Positions 1 through 6,736 of a DNA stretch of 19,045 bases are shown here, piece by piece; the first letter of the stretch is position 1, and each line of letters opens with the position of its first letter. The DNA is from Pseudolabrys sp. GTDB taxonomy: Bacteria; Pseudomonadota; Alphaproteobacteria; Rhizobiales; Xanthobacteraceae. The stretch covers positions 1 through 19,045 of the forward strand of contig JAHCKF010000027.1 of assembly GCA_026125925.1 (NCBI GenBank). The letters run 5' to 3'. The notes beneath the pieces were generated by a model. It made no database searches. It was not told the DNA's origin and saw nothing but the letters and a program-made list of their open reading frames with translations. The position numbers and the translations under genes were made by a program.

Positions 1-1
1 C

Positions 2-70
2 GCCGATCCGGTTCCAGAAAAGGCCTCATCCGCCGAAGACTGGACCAAGCTCAAGGGCCGGCCGCGCTGA
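2..70 (+). CDS. C-terminal end of an upstream gene (partial)
   Basis: An open frame enters from the left edge and ends at a TGA at 68-70. The 22 visible residues are polar and charged and end in LKGRPR. GC-rich third positions and an unbroken frame to the stop suggest a real gene end, but too little is present to name a family. No clear hairpin terminator follows it before the tRNA. Confidence 0.45.
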   Translation, partial: ADPVPEKASSAEDWTKLKGRPR

Positions 71-208
71 CGGGGCCGGCGCGCTGTCAGGGTGCTACCA
101 AGCCTGTTGCCAAGCCGGGGCGTCACCGATAGTAAGGCGCCGCGGGCTTCATGATTTCTGCATGGTTTTGTCGGAAAACGAGGCTCGATTTTCGACTTCT
201 GCGCCGGC

Positions 209-283
209 GCCGATGTAGCTCAGTGGTAGAGCATCCGCTTCGTAAGCGGGTGGTCGGGGGTTCAAATCCCTCCATCGGCACCA
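209..283 (+). tRNA. tRNA-Thr (anticodon CGU)
   Basis: The cloverleaf can be drawn by hand. The acceptor stem GCCGATG (209-215) pairs with CATCGGC (273-279), followed by discriminator A280 and an encoded CCA at 281-283. The anticodon stem TCCGC/GCGGG closes the loop TTCGTAA, which places CGT at positions 34-36. This reads the ACG codon for threonine. The T arm carries the usual GGTTCAAATCC core. It stands alone between two protein genes, and no integrase or duplicated 3' end is seen nearby. Confidence 0.96.
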
Positions 284-490
284 TTCCCCGCAAGTTCCGG
301 CGCGCCCCCAGCCGATCCCTCTCCGGTTTTCAGCAGCTCCGCTTTGCTGTGGTCAGGCCTGCGTCCGGATGTATCGGCATACCCGACAACCTTGCCAACC
401 CTTCTGAATCCGTGCAGTTTTTTACCGGGCCTGAGGCTAACGCGTTGGCGCGGCACCAAAACTGTCGCATTCCGGTAGTAAAGTGAAGCC

Positions 491-1249
491 ATGGCAAAAC
501 CAGCCGTCGTTCTCGTAGGCGCCGACAAGGGCGGGGTGGGCAAGACCACCGTGGCGCGGACCCTGCTCGACTATTTCGGCGCGCACCACACCCCGACGCG
601 GGCGTTCGACACCGAGTCGCCGCGCGGCACGCTCAAGCGCTTTCATCCGCAACTGACCGAGGTCGTCGATGTGACCGAGGTCGCCGACCAGATGAAGATC
701 TTCGACACCCTCGGCACCACGCCGGCGCAAGTCACGGTGATCGACATTCGCGCCGGCCTGTTGTCGCCGACCTTGCAGGCGCTGAGCGACATCGGCTTCC
801 TCGAATCCGCCAAGAAGGGCCAGATCACCTTCGCGGTCTTCCATATTCTCGGGCCGTCGATCGCCTCGCTGCAGGAGATCGCCGAGACCGCGGCCTATGT
901 CGGCGATGCCAGCTACTTCCTGGTGAAGAACCATATCAACGACACCTCGTTCTTCGACTGGGATCCGGCGACCTACAATTCGTATTTCAACCAGATCAAG
1001 AACGCGCAGGACATCACCATCCCGAAGCTCAACGAGATGGCGACCGAGCAGGTCGAGGTGGCGAGCGTGCCGTATGTGCAGTTCGTCGCCAACAAGACCG
1101 GCGGCGGCGAGGCCGCGAACTATTCGTTCGTGCTGCGCGGCTATGTGCGACACTGGCTCGGCCAGGTGTGGGGCGAATACGACCGGGTCAAGCTGGTGGA
1201 TCTGCTGGCGCCGAAGCAGGAAAGCCCGGTGCGCCAGGCCACCGGTTGA
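491..1249 (+). CDS. ParA/MinD-like P-loop ATPase (first of a tandem pair)
   Basis: The 252-residue product opens with the deviant Walker A of the ParA/MinD/MipZ/Soj class, GADKGGVGKTT at residues 10-20, with signature lysine K13 and P-loop lysine K18. An AFDTES segment follows at the usual place of switch I, then a VIDIRAG stretch resembling Walker B. ParA-family proteins use ATP-dependent dimerisation to position DNA, division proteins or other cargo; the cargo here is unknown. No parB, no obvious parS and no minC/minE lie beside it. The length fits a single-domain ATPase. The next gene is a recognisable paralogue sharing a LL(I)DY motif after the P-loop and an AFD...TLK(R/Q)F segment. An intrinsic terminator follows at 1279-1311, so it is probably transcribed separately. 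The fold is confident; the function is not. Confidence 0.85.
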   Translation: MAKPAVVLVGADKGGVGKTTVARTLLDYFGAHHTPTRAFDTESPRGTLKRFHPQLTEVVDVTEVADQMKIFDTLGTTPAQVTVIDIRAGLLSPTLQALSDIGFLESAKKGQITFAVFHILGPSIASLQEIAETAAYVGDASYFLVKNHINDTSFFDWDPATYNSYFNQIKNAQDITIPKLNEMATEQVEVASVPYVQFVANKTGGGEAANYSFVLRGYVRHWLGQVWGEYDRVKLVDLLAPKQESPVRQATG

Positions 1250-1278
1250 GACCTGCGCTGCGGTCTTCTTTGTGAAGC

Positions 1279-1311
1279 CGGCGCCGGACCCGACAACGGC
1301 GCCGCTTTTTT
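1279..1311 (+). terminator. Intrinsic terminator after the first ATPase gene
   Basis: CGGCGCCG (1279-1286) pairs with CGGCGCCG (1297-1304) around a 10-nt loop and is followed by C and six T residues (1306-1311). This is a standard Rho-independent design 30 bases after the stop codon. Confidence 0.8.
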
Positions 1312-1406
1312 CGTGCCTTGGTTCTCCGGTCGCTGTGCTCTACTCGAAATCCAGGGCCGGGATGATTCCCGGTTTTCGCGGCCTGATTTGACGATGGCTT
1401 GAGGCG

Positions 1407-2123
1407 ATGTCGGTCCGCCATTCCGTTTATCTCGTAGCATCGCCGCGGCCGCGGGTCGGCAAGACCCTGCTGTCGCGGCTGCTGATCGACTATCACAAGC
1501 ATGAAGAGCGCGAGGTCGCCGCCTTCGATCTGAATGCCGGCGACAATACGCTCAAGCAGTTCGCGCCGGACGATGTCACCGTGGCCGATATCGGCAGCGT
1601 CCGGGGGCAAATGGCGCTGTTCGATCGCCTCGTCAGCGAGCAGGGCGGCGGCAAGGTGGTCGATGTCGGCGCCGACATGTTCAAGAATTTCTTCGACGTC
1701 GCCTACCGCATCGGCCTCGTCGAGGAGACGCACAAGCGCAACATCGCGCCGGTCATCCTGTTTATCGCCTCCTCCGACAAGCAGGCCGCCGACGCCTATG
1801 ACGATCTGCGCCGCCGCTTCCCCGGCGCGGCGCTGACGCCGGTGCACAACGAGATGCTCGGCCTCGCCCAGCATCGCGACCGCTTCCCGCCTTCGGCCGA
1901 AGGCGGCGCCATCCTGCGCATGCCGGTGCTGGCGCCGGGCTTGCGCAAATACATCGAGACGCCGCCCTTCGGTTTCGCGGACGAGCAGCTCGCCAATGCA
2001 CGGCATATTCCGCTCGAAGCCCACATCGACATCCAGCGCTGGCTGCGTAAGGCGTATCTGGAATTCCGCGAGCTCGACCTGCGCATTCTGCTCGGCCAGT
2101 TGCAGACGTCGCTGAGACTCTAA
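1407..2123 (+). CDS. Divergent ParA-like P-loop protein with degenerate Walker A (second of the pair)
   Basis: The 238-residue product resembles its upstream neighbour. The N-terminal strand leads into SPRPRVGKTLLSR, where the P-loop lysine K19 and following threonine are kept, but the KGG part of the ParA signature is replaced by RPR (residues 14-16). The signature lysine is therefore arginine. A shared LLIDY motif, an AFDLNAGDNTLKQF segment and a Walker-B-like VVDVGAD stretch follow, so the two genes probably arose by duplication. The altered P-loop suggests weak or different nucleotide use, perhaps a partner or regulator of the first ATPase (inference). The start is the ATG at 1407 behind a weak purine-rich sequence. 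The gap to the previous gene is 157 bases and contains a terminator. I cannot give a cellular role. Confidence 0.8.
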   Translation: MSVRHSVYLVASPRPRVGKTLLSRLLIDYHKHEEREVAAFDLNAGDNTLKQFAPDDVTVADIGSVRGQMALFDRLVSEQGGGKVVDVGADMFKNFFDVAYRIGLVEETHKRNIAPVILFIASSDKQAADAYDDLRRRFPGAALTPVHNEMLGLAQHRDRFPPSAEGGAILRMPVLAPGLRKYIETPPFGFADEQLANARHIPLEAHIDIQRWLRKAYLEFRELDLRILLGQLQTSLRL

Positions 2124-2156
2124 ATATTACGACTATTTTTCAATAACTTAGAGCCT

Positions 2157-2182
2157 GGAACATCGAGGCGGGTGACGGCGTT
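2157..2182 (+). promoter_or_regulatory. EcfG-type general stress response promoter
   Basis: GGAAC at 2157-2161 and CGTT at 2179-2182 are separated by 17 bases. This exactly matches the GGAAC-N16/17-CGTT promoter recognised by EcfG sigma factors, which the PhyR/NepR partner switch releases during stress in alphaproteobacteria. The start codon of the small membrane protein is 56 bases downstream, a sensible 5' leader. Confidence 0.7.
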
Positions 2183-2237
2183 CTTATCGGCTGACATCCG
2201 GCGCGGGAACCCCCCGCCTTCCGAAGGAGGCTCGAAG

Positions 2238-2375
2238 ATGTGGATCAATCTGTTCACCGTCGCGCTTGCCATTGCCCTCGGCTGCGGTGTCACCGCGCTT
2301 TACATGCAGAACGATCTGACCGCCCAGCCCGTTGCGCCGAAGCGCCGCCGCCGGGTCGCGCGCGTCCGCGGCTAG
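2238..2375 (+). CDS. 45-residue single-pass membrane protein, likely stress-induced
   Basis: The ATG at 2238 sits eight bases after a near-perfect Shine-Dalgarno AAGGAGG (2224-2230), which decides this start over an in-frame ATG at 2172 that would overlap the promoter region. Residues 2-21 form one hydrophobic helix, followed by a short polar stretch and a strongly basic tail (KRRRR and RVRG). A cytoplasmic basic tail would suggest an N-out orientation, but this is a prediction. The gene stands alone behind an EcfG promoter. Many small membrane proteins of unknown role belong to EcfG regulons, so an envelope stress role is plausible. I do not recognise a named family. Confidence 0.75.
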   Translation: MWINLFTVALAIALGCGVTALYMQNDLTAQPVAPKRRRRVARVRG

Positions 2376-2408
2376 CTTTTCACGCACAACCTGCTTTAAG
2401 GGAGCGGC

Positions 2409-3707
2409 ATGGCCACGCCGCTCCTGCTGTCACGCCGATTCGCACCGCTGTTCTGGTGTCAGTTCTTCGCGGCGTTCAACGACAATTTCCTCAAGACGTC
2501 GCTGGTCTTCCTCATCCTGTTCGGCGCCGACGTGACGTCGGGCGAAGCCGAGGTGCTGATCACGATCGCCAGCGCCATCTTCATCGCGCCGTACTTCTTC
2601 CTGTCGGGCCTCGGCGGCCAACTCGCCGACCGTTACGACAAGGCGCGCGTCGCGCAGTGGCTGAAGTTCGTCGAGATCTTCGTCGCCGCGCTCGCTTTCT
2701 ACGGCTATACGCACAAGTCGATCGCCATCATGTTCGTCGCGCTCGGCCTGTTCGGCGTCATCGCCTCGCTGTTCGGGCCGATGAAATACGGCATCCTGCC
2801 GGACCACCTGCCGGCTTCGAGCTTGCCGACCGCCAACGCGCTGGTCGAAGGCGCGACCTTCATCGCTATCCTCACCGGCACCATCGTCGGCGGCATCGCC
2901 GCGCATCAGGGCGGCCCGCGGGTTTTCGGCCTCTTGGTCATCGGCTTTGCGCTGTCGTGCTGGCTGTCGGCCCTGCGCATTCCGCCGAGCGGCGAGGGCG
3001 CGCCGCACCTCAAGGTCAACGCCAATATCGCGCGCTCGACCGTGGCGATGCTTCGCCATCTGCGCGCCGACAGGCGGTTGTGGTGGGGCGCGATGGTGAC
3101 GAGCTGGTTCTGGCTGGTCGGCATCGTCGCGCTGTCGCTGCTGCCGCCGCTCATCAAGACGCTGATCGGCGGCAACGAAGACACCGTCACCGTCTATCTG
3201 GCGCTGTTCTCGATCGCGGTCGGCGTCGGCTCGGCGCTGGCGGCGGCGATCGCGCGCGGCCGCATCGTGCTGCGCACGACCTTCGCCGGCGCGCTGCTGC
3301 TCGCGGCTTTTGCGCTCGATCTGGGATTGTCGGCACTTGGCGCCGCGCCTGCGGCGCCGGGACAGACGCCGGCGCAAGTGTTCGCGACCAGTTTCGGCCT
3401 GCGCGTGGCCATCGATCTCGCCGGCCTCGCCATCGCCGGCGGGCTGTTCATCGTGCCGGCCTTCGCCGCGGTGCAGGCCTGGTCGGACAGCGATTATCGC
3501 GCGCGCACGGTGGCGGCGGTGAACGTGCTCAACGCCGCCTTCATGACCGGCGGGACGGTGCTGGTGGCGTTGTTGCAGAAGTTCGGCGCGAGCCTGCCGA
3601 TGCTGTTCGCCGGCATCGGCATCGCCACCTTCATCGTTGCGTCGGCGATCTGGCGGACGATGCCTTCTGATGTCGTCCCCGCGAAGGCGGGGACCCATAA
3701 CCCCTGA
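2409..3707 (+). CDS. LplT-like MFS transporter with repeat-derived C-terminus
   Basis: The 432-residue product has about 11-12 hydrophobic helices and begins with FAPLFWCQFFAAFNDNF, typical of the MFS lysophospholipid-flippase branch (LplT and the MFS part of Aas-like fusions). The loop GGQLADRYDKARV after helix 2 matches the MFS motif A position. In several alphaproteobacteria this transporter is fused to an acyltransferase and an acyl-ACP ligase that reacylate lysophospholipids; here neither domain follows. The final residues, after IWRTMPSD, read VVPAKAGTHNP and are translated from the start of a palindromic dispersed repeat, so the natural stop was probably lost to repeat insertion. The lipid-flipping function is inferred from similarity. 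The ATG at 2409 follows GGGAG. Confidence 0.82.
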   Translation: MATPLLLSRRFAPLFWCQFFAAFNDNFLKTSLVFLILFGADVTSGEAEVLITIASAIFIAPYFFLSGLGGQLADRYDKARVAQWLKFVEIFVAALAFYGYTHKSIAIMFVALGLFGVIASLFGPMKYGILPDHLPASSLPTANALVEGATFIAILTGTIVGGIAAHQGGPRVFGLLVIGFALSCWLSALRIPPSGEGAPHLKVNANIARSTVAMLRHLRADRRLWWGAMVTSWFWLVGIVALSLLPPLIKTLIGGNEDTVTVYLALFSIAVGVGSALAAAIARGRIVLRTTFAGALLLAAFALDLGLSALGAAPAAPGQTPAQVFATSFGLRVAIDLAGLAIAGGLFIVPAFAAVQAWSDSDYRARTVAAVNVLNAAFMTGGTVLVALLQKFGASLPMLFAGIGIATFIVASAIWRTMPSDVVPAKAGTHNP

Positions 3708-3844
3708 GCCGATGAAGGTCATTGCCGCTGAGGCTTGCTCGCTAAAGCTGCGGCGTATGGGTCCCCGCTCATAGGCGTTCTGAAAGAACGCCGTCCTTCG
3801 GACGGCTATGCGCGGGGACGACCAAATTAACGCGCGGGGACGAC
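3672..3844. repeat. Palindromic dispersed repeat, family A copy 1
   Basis: The element is bounded by GTCGTCCCC (3672) and GGGGACGAC (ending 3822), with internal GGGGACCCATA and TATGGGTCCCC also in inverted orientation. The core 3751-3822 is 71/72 identical to 16140-16211. A second short copy of the end, GCGCGGGGACGAC, lies at 3832-3844. It separates the convergent MFS and lyase genes and overlaps the last codons of the MFS gene. It may also act as a bidirectional terminator. Confidence 0.85.
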
Positions 3845-3848
3845 AGGT

Positions 3849-5198
3849 CTACTTCTTCCACATCGCCAGCACGCGATCGACCATTTCGCCGGCGACGCCG
3901 AGATAATTGGCCGGATCGACCATGGCTTCCAGTTCCTTGCGGCTGGCGTGCTTTGAGATTTCCTTGTCCTCGGCCAAGAGGTCGATCAGCGGCGTGCCGG
4001 TCTTCACCACCTCGCGGCAGATGTCATAGACGTGGTCGTGCGCGTAGTTGCGGCCCATCTTGTCGCCGAGCTTCATCATGACGGCTTCCGACATAATCAG
4101 GCCCTTGGTGATCATCAGGTTCTCGGCCATCTTCTTCTCGTTGACCTGCAGGCCCTCGAGCACAAAGCGCGTTTGTGCCAAGGCGCCGGCCGAGAGCATG
4201 AAGATTTCCGGCAGGACGATCCATTCGATTTCCCAAGGACCGGTGGCACGTTCGTGGTCTTCGACCATGGCTTCCATCAGCGCCGCGGCGTGCTGCTTCA
4301 CGATGGCGGTCTGCGCGGTGATGTAGACCGACGAGATCGGGTTGCGCTTCTGCGGCATGGTCGAGGACGAGCCGCGGCCCTGGTGGAACGGCTCGAATAC
4401 CTCTTCGACTTCCGTCTGCATCAAGAGCTTCACGTCGAACGCCACCTTGCCGCACGAGCCGGTGACGAGGCCGAGGAAGGCGCCGACCTCGGCGATGCAG
4501 TCGCGCACCGTGTGCCAGGAGATCGCCGGCTGGCCGAGCTTGAGCTCCTTCATCAGTTCGGCCTGGCACTTGAGGCCCTCCTTGCCGAGCGACGACAAGG
4601 TGCCGGCGGCGCCGCCGAACTCGCCGACCAGCACGCGCTCCTTGAGCTGTGCGAGACGCTCGCGGTGCCGCTCGAAGCCGGCGAGGATGGTCGCCATCTT
4701 GTAGCCGAAGGTGATCGGCACGGCCTGCTGCAGGTTGGAGCGGCCGGCCATCGGCGTATCGCGATATTTCGTCGCCAACGCGGCCAGCGCCTCGCAGATG
4801 CCGTCGATCTCCTTAGCCACGATGTCGAGCGATTCGCGGATCTGCAGCACCGTCGCGGTGTCGGTGATGTCCTGCGTGGTCGCACCCCAATGCGACCATT
4901 CCCCGAGCTTGTCCTTGCACAGCTTCACGAGCTGCTGGACGACGGGCAGCACCGGATAGCCGATGCGCTCGGTCGCTTCCTTCAGCTTCGCCATGTCGTA
5001 TTCCTTGGCGTCGCAGTGCTTGACGATCTCGTCGCAGGCGTCCTGCGGAATGATCTTCAGCTTGGCTTGGGCGACCGCGAGCGCCTTCTCGAAGTCGAGG
5101 TATTTTTGTACCCGGTTCTCGTCGGACCAGACCTGGCGCATGGCGGGGGTCGTGAAAATGTCGCGGAAAACGGCTGAATCGAGATAAGTCGACGGCAC
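3849..5198 (-). CDS. Class II fumarase/aspartase superfamily lyase, PcaB/adenylosuccinate lyase-like
   Basis: The product is 449 residues from a GTG start. That GTG follows AAGGAG by seven bases and gives the family's usual N-terminus (YLDSAVFRDIF); the open frame continues upstream, but that part overlaps the divergent gene and looks like noise. Conserved blocks are HWGATTQD at about 103-110, the superfamily signature GSSSTMPQKRNP at about 276-287, and HERATGPWEIEW at about 315-326. The superfamily catalyses beta-elimination releasing fumarate, or cycloisomerisation, in a homotetramer. HWGATTQD and the HER...EW block are closer to 3-carboxy-cis,cis-muconate cycloisomerase (PcaB) than to classical PurB, but no other protocatechuate genes are nearby. 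Purine or another substrate remains possible. The superfamily is certain; the substrate is open. Confidence 0.9.
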   Translation of the reverse strand: MPSTYLDSAVFRDIFTTPAMRQVWSDENRVQKYLDFEKALAVAQAKLKIIPQDACDEIVKHCDAKEYDMAKLKEATERIGYPVLPVVQQLVKLCKDKLGEWSHWGATTQDITDTATVLQIRESLDIVAKEIDGICEALAALATKYRDTPMAGRSNLQQAVPITFGYKMATILAGFERHRERLAQLKERVLVGEFGGAAGTLSSLGKEGLKCQAELMKELKLGQPAISWHTVRDCIAEVGAFLGLVTGSCGKVAFDVKLLMQTEVEEVFEPFHQGRGSSSTMPQKRNPISSVYITAQTAIVKQHAAALMEAMVEDHERATGPWEIEWIVLPEIFMLSAGALAQTRFVLEGLQVNEKKMAENLMITKGLIMSEAVMMKLGDKMGRNYAHDHVYDICREVVKTGTPLIDLLAEDKEISKHASRKELEAMVDPANYLGVAGEMVDRVLAMWKK

Positions 5199-5337
5199 GG
5201 GGCAGCTCCTTGGGGTCTTTTTCGGCTCGCGCCTTAGCACGGATCGGCCGGCCCTGCAGGGGCCGGTTAAACAATTCGTTAACCATAAAAGCCCTAGCCT
5301 GCCGGCGTTTCCCGCACGATTTCCGCAGGTTTGGCCG

Positions 5338-5982
5338 ATGTCCATCGCCGCCCCCAGAACCTTGATGATCGTTGGCGCAGGGCTGCTGCTCGCGGCCTGC
5401 AACACGACGAACGACCGCGTCGCCGATGGCAAAGGCCCGGGCACGCAGGCGCTGGCCATGGTGCCGCCGCCGGCGGACGTGACGGGTTCGATCGGCGACG
5501 CCGGCAAGGAGCGCGCGACCACCGCGGAGAAGAGCGCCAGGGCCGTCGAAGCGGATGAGCCGGCCAAGGCGCCCGTGAACCTGCCGGGCGACGAAACAGA
5601 GACCGGCACCGTGGGCGGTGCCGCGGCCGCGATGACCCGCGGCCGCGAGCAATACCAAGCCAACCGCTTCCGCGAGGCCGAACGTCACTTCCGCCGCGCC
5701 ACCGAGCTGGCGCCGAAGAGCGCGGAAGCCTGGCTCGGTCTTGCCGCCTGTTACGATCGCTTGCGCGATTTCGGGAAGTCCGACGGCGCCTATGCGAAGG
5801 CGCTGGCCATTGCCGGTCCGACCTCGGAAGTGCTGAACAACCAGGGCTATTCCTTCATCCTGCGCGGCGACCTCAAAGCTGCGCGCGAAAAGCTGCTGGC
5901 GGCGCAGCGCCAAGACCCGCGCAACAAATACGTCGAGAACAACCTGACGCTTCTCGAATCCAGCGAGCGAAAGAGCCGCTAG
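5338..5982 (+). CDS. TPR-containing lipoprotein (TadD-like)
   Basis: The 214-residue product has a lipoprotein signal peptide: a hydrophobic stretch GAGLLL followed by lipobox LAAC with the lipidated cysteine at 21. A low-complexity charged linker covers about 25-95. Tetratricopeptide-type helix pairs fill about 97-205, visible as A-x-x-x-F-R-E-A-E-x-H-F, AEAWLGLAACYDRL and LNNQGYSFILRGD. Residue D after the +1 cysteine is absent, so outer-membrane sorting is expected if Lol rules apply. TadD, the Flp-pilus assembly lipoprotein, has this architecture, but no other tad genes are present, so the general name is safer. It is transcribed divergently from the lyase, with 139 bases between the start codons. 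Confidence 0.82.
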   Translation: MSIAAPRTLMIVGAGLLLAACNTTNDRVADGKGPGTQALAMVPPPADVTGSIGDAGKERATTAEKSARAVEADEPAKAPVNLPGDETETGTVGGAAAAMTRGREQYQANRFREAERHFRRATELAPKSAEAWLGLAACYDRLRDFGKSDGAYAKALAIAGPTSEVLNNQGYSFILRGDLKAAREKLLAAQRQDPRNKYVENNLTLLESSERKSR

Positions 5983-6149
5983 CAGACCGCGCCCGGAGCG
6001 CGCGTCCATTCGCCGCTTCGGAACCTTTCGATTTTGTCACGAGCAATTGGGAAAATCCGGCCTACATTGGGCTTGGATTGCGGCCCGACGTGCTGCATTT
6101 TGTCCGCTGCGCATCAGGCAAGGCTGAATTCGAGGACCCAAGACGCCCC

Positions 6150-6605
6150 ATGTTCGACGCCATCATGAAATTCATCGGGGAATTGGGTGAAGATCAGCCG
6201 CGCCGCGAGACTTTTGACGACAGCGACTACCGGCTCGCCGCGGCGGCGCTCCTCGTGCACACGGCGGCGATCGACGGCGAGATTTCCGACTCCGAGCGGG
6301 TGCGTCTCCACGATCTCATCAAGCAGCGCTTTAAGCTCGACGACGAAGCGGCCGACAAGCTGATCGCCCGGGCCGAGGAAGTCGATGAGCGGGCGGTCGA
6401 TCTCTATCAATTCACCACGCGGCTCAACCGTGCACTGGACGACAAGCAGCGCGCCCGCGTCGTCGAGATGATGTGGCAGGTGGTGTTTGCCGATGGCGGT
6501 GTCACCGAGTTCGAAGACAACTTGATCTGGCGTGCCGCCGATCTGCTCAACGTCTCGCGCGAGGAGCGCATCGCCTTGCGTACCCGGGTGGCGGGAGAGC
6601 AGTGA
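6150..6605 (+). CDS. TerB-family (tellurite-resistance-like) helical protein
   Basis: The 151-residue protein from the ATG at 6150 is all-helical, with the TerB-like pattern of paired acidic clusters: AAIDGEISDSER at about 47-58 and FADGGVTEFEDN at about 115-126. In TerB these acidic sites bind metal. The family occurs in tellurite resistance operons but also as isolated cytoplasmic genes of unknown role, as here, with no other ter genes. An in-frame ATG at 6078 would add 24 residues that do not look conserved. A palindromic repeat follows directly after the stop. Confidence 0.8.
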   Translation: MFDAIMKFIGELGEDQPRRETFDDSDYRLAAAALLVHTAAIDGEISDSERVRLHDLIKQRFKLDDEAADKLIARAEEVDERAVDLYQFTTRLNRALDDKQRARVVEMMWQVVFADGGVTEFEDNLIWRAADLLNVSREERIALRTRVAGEQ

Positions 6606-6611
6606 CCTTTC

Positions 6612-6718
6612 GTCATTCCGGCGCGCGAACGAAGTTCGCGAGCCCGGAATCCAGCGACGAACTCCGATAAAAGTGCTGGATTCCGGGTTCGCGCGTTGCA
6701 CGCGCGCCCCGGAATGAC
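6612..6718. repeat. Palindromic dispersed repeat, family B
   Basis: GTCATTCCGG (6612) and CCGGAATGAC (ending 6718) form the outer inverted ends, and GGAATCCAGC with GCTGGATTCC forms an inner pair. Each arm also carries its own hairpin, for example CGCGAAC-GAA-GTTCGCG on the left. It fills nearly the whole gap between the TerB-like and SDR genes. Confidence 0.75.
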
Positions 6719-6736
6719 ATTTGGTATGGTCCTATT

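Noticed and set aside
151..486. Open frame across tRNA-Thr
   Set aside because: It is translated through the tRNA gene and has no domain; chance frame.
209..490. Possible integration site at tRNA-Thr
   Set aside because: No integrase gene, no duplicated tRNA 3' end and no change in base composition are seen downstream.
2430..3722. A 430-codon open frame opposite the MFS gene
   Set aside because: The product is dominated by R, D, Q, E and A without hydrophobic structure, and the plus strand encodes a clear transporter. It is also extended only by the repeat.
4032..5177. A 381-codon plus-strand open frame opposite the lyase
   Set aside because: It lies fully inside the lyase gene, has no ribosome site or recognisable motif, and shows the histidine/leucine bias of an antisense shadow.
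5199..5663. N-terminal extension of the lyase frame up to 5663
   Set aside because: The extension overlaps the divergent lipoprotein gene and looks like low-complexity noise; the GTG at 5198 has an excellent AAGGAG.
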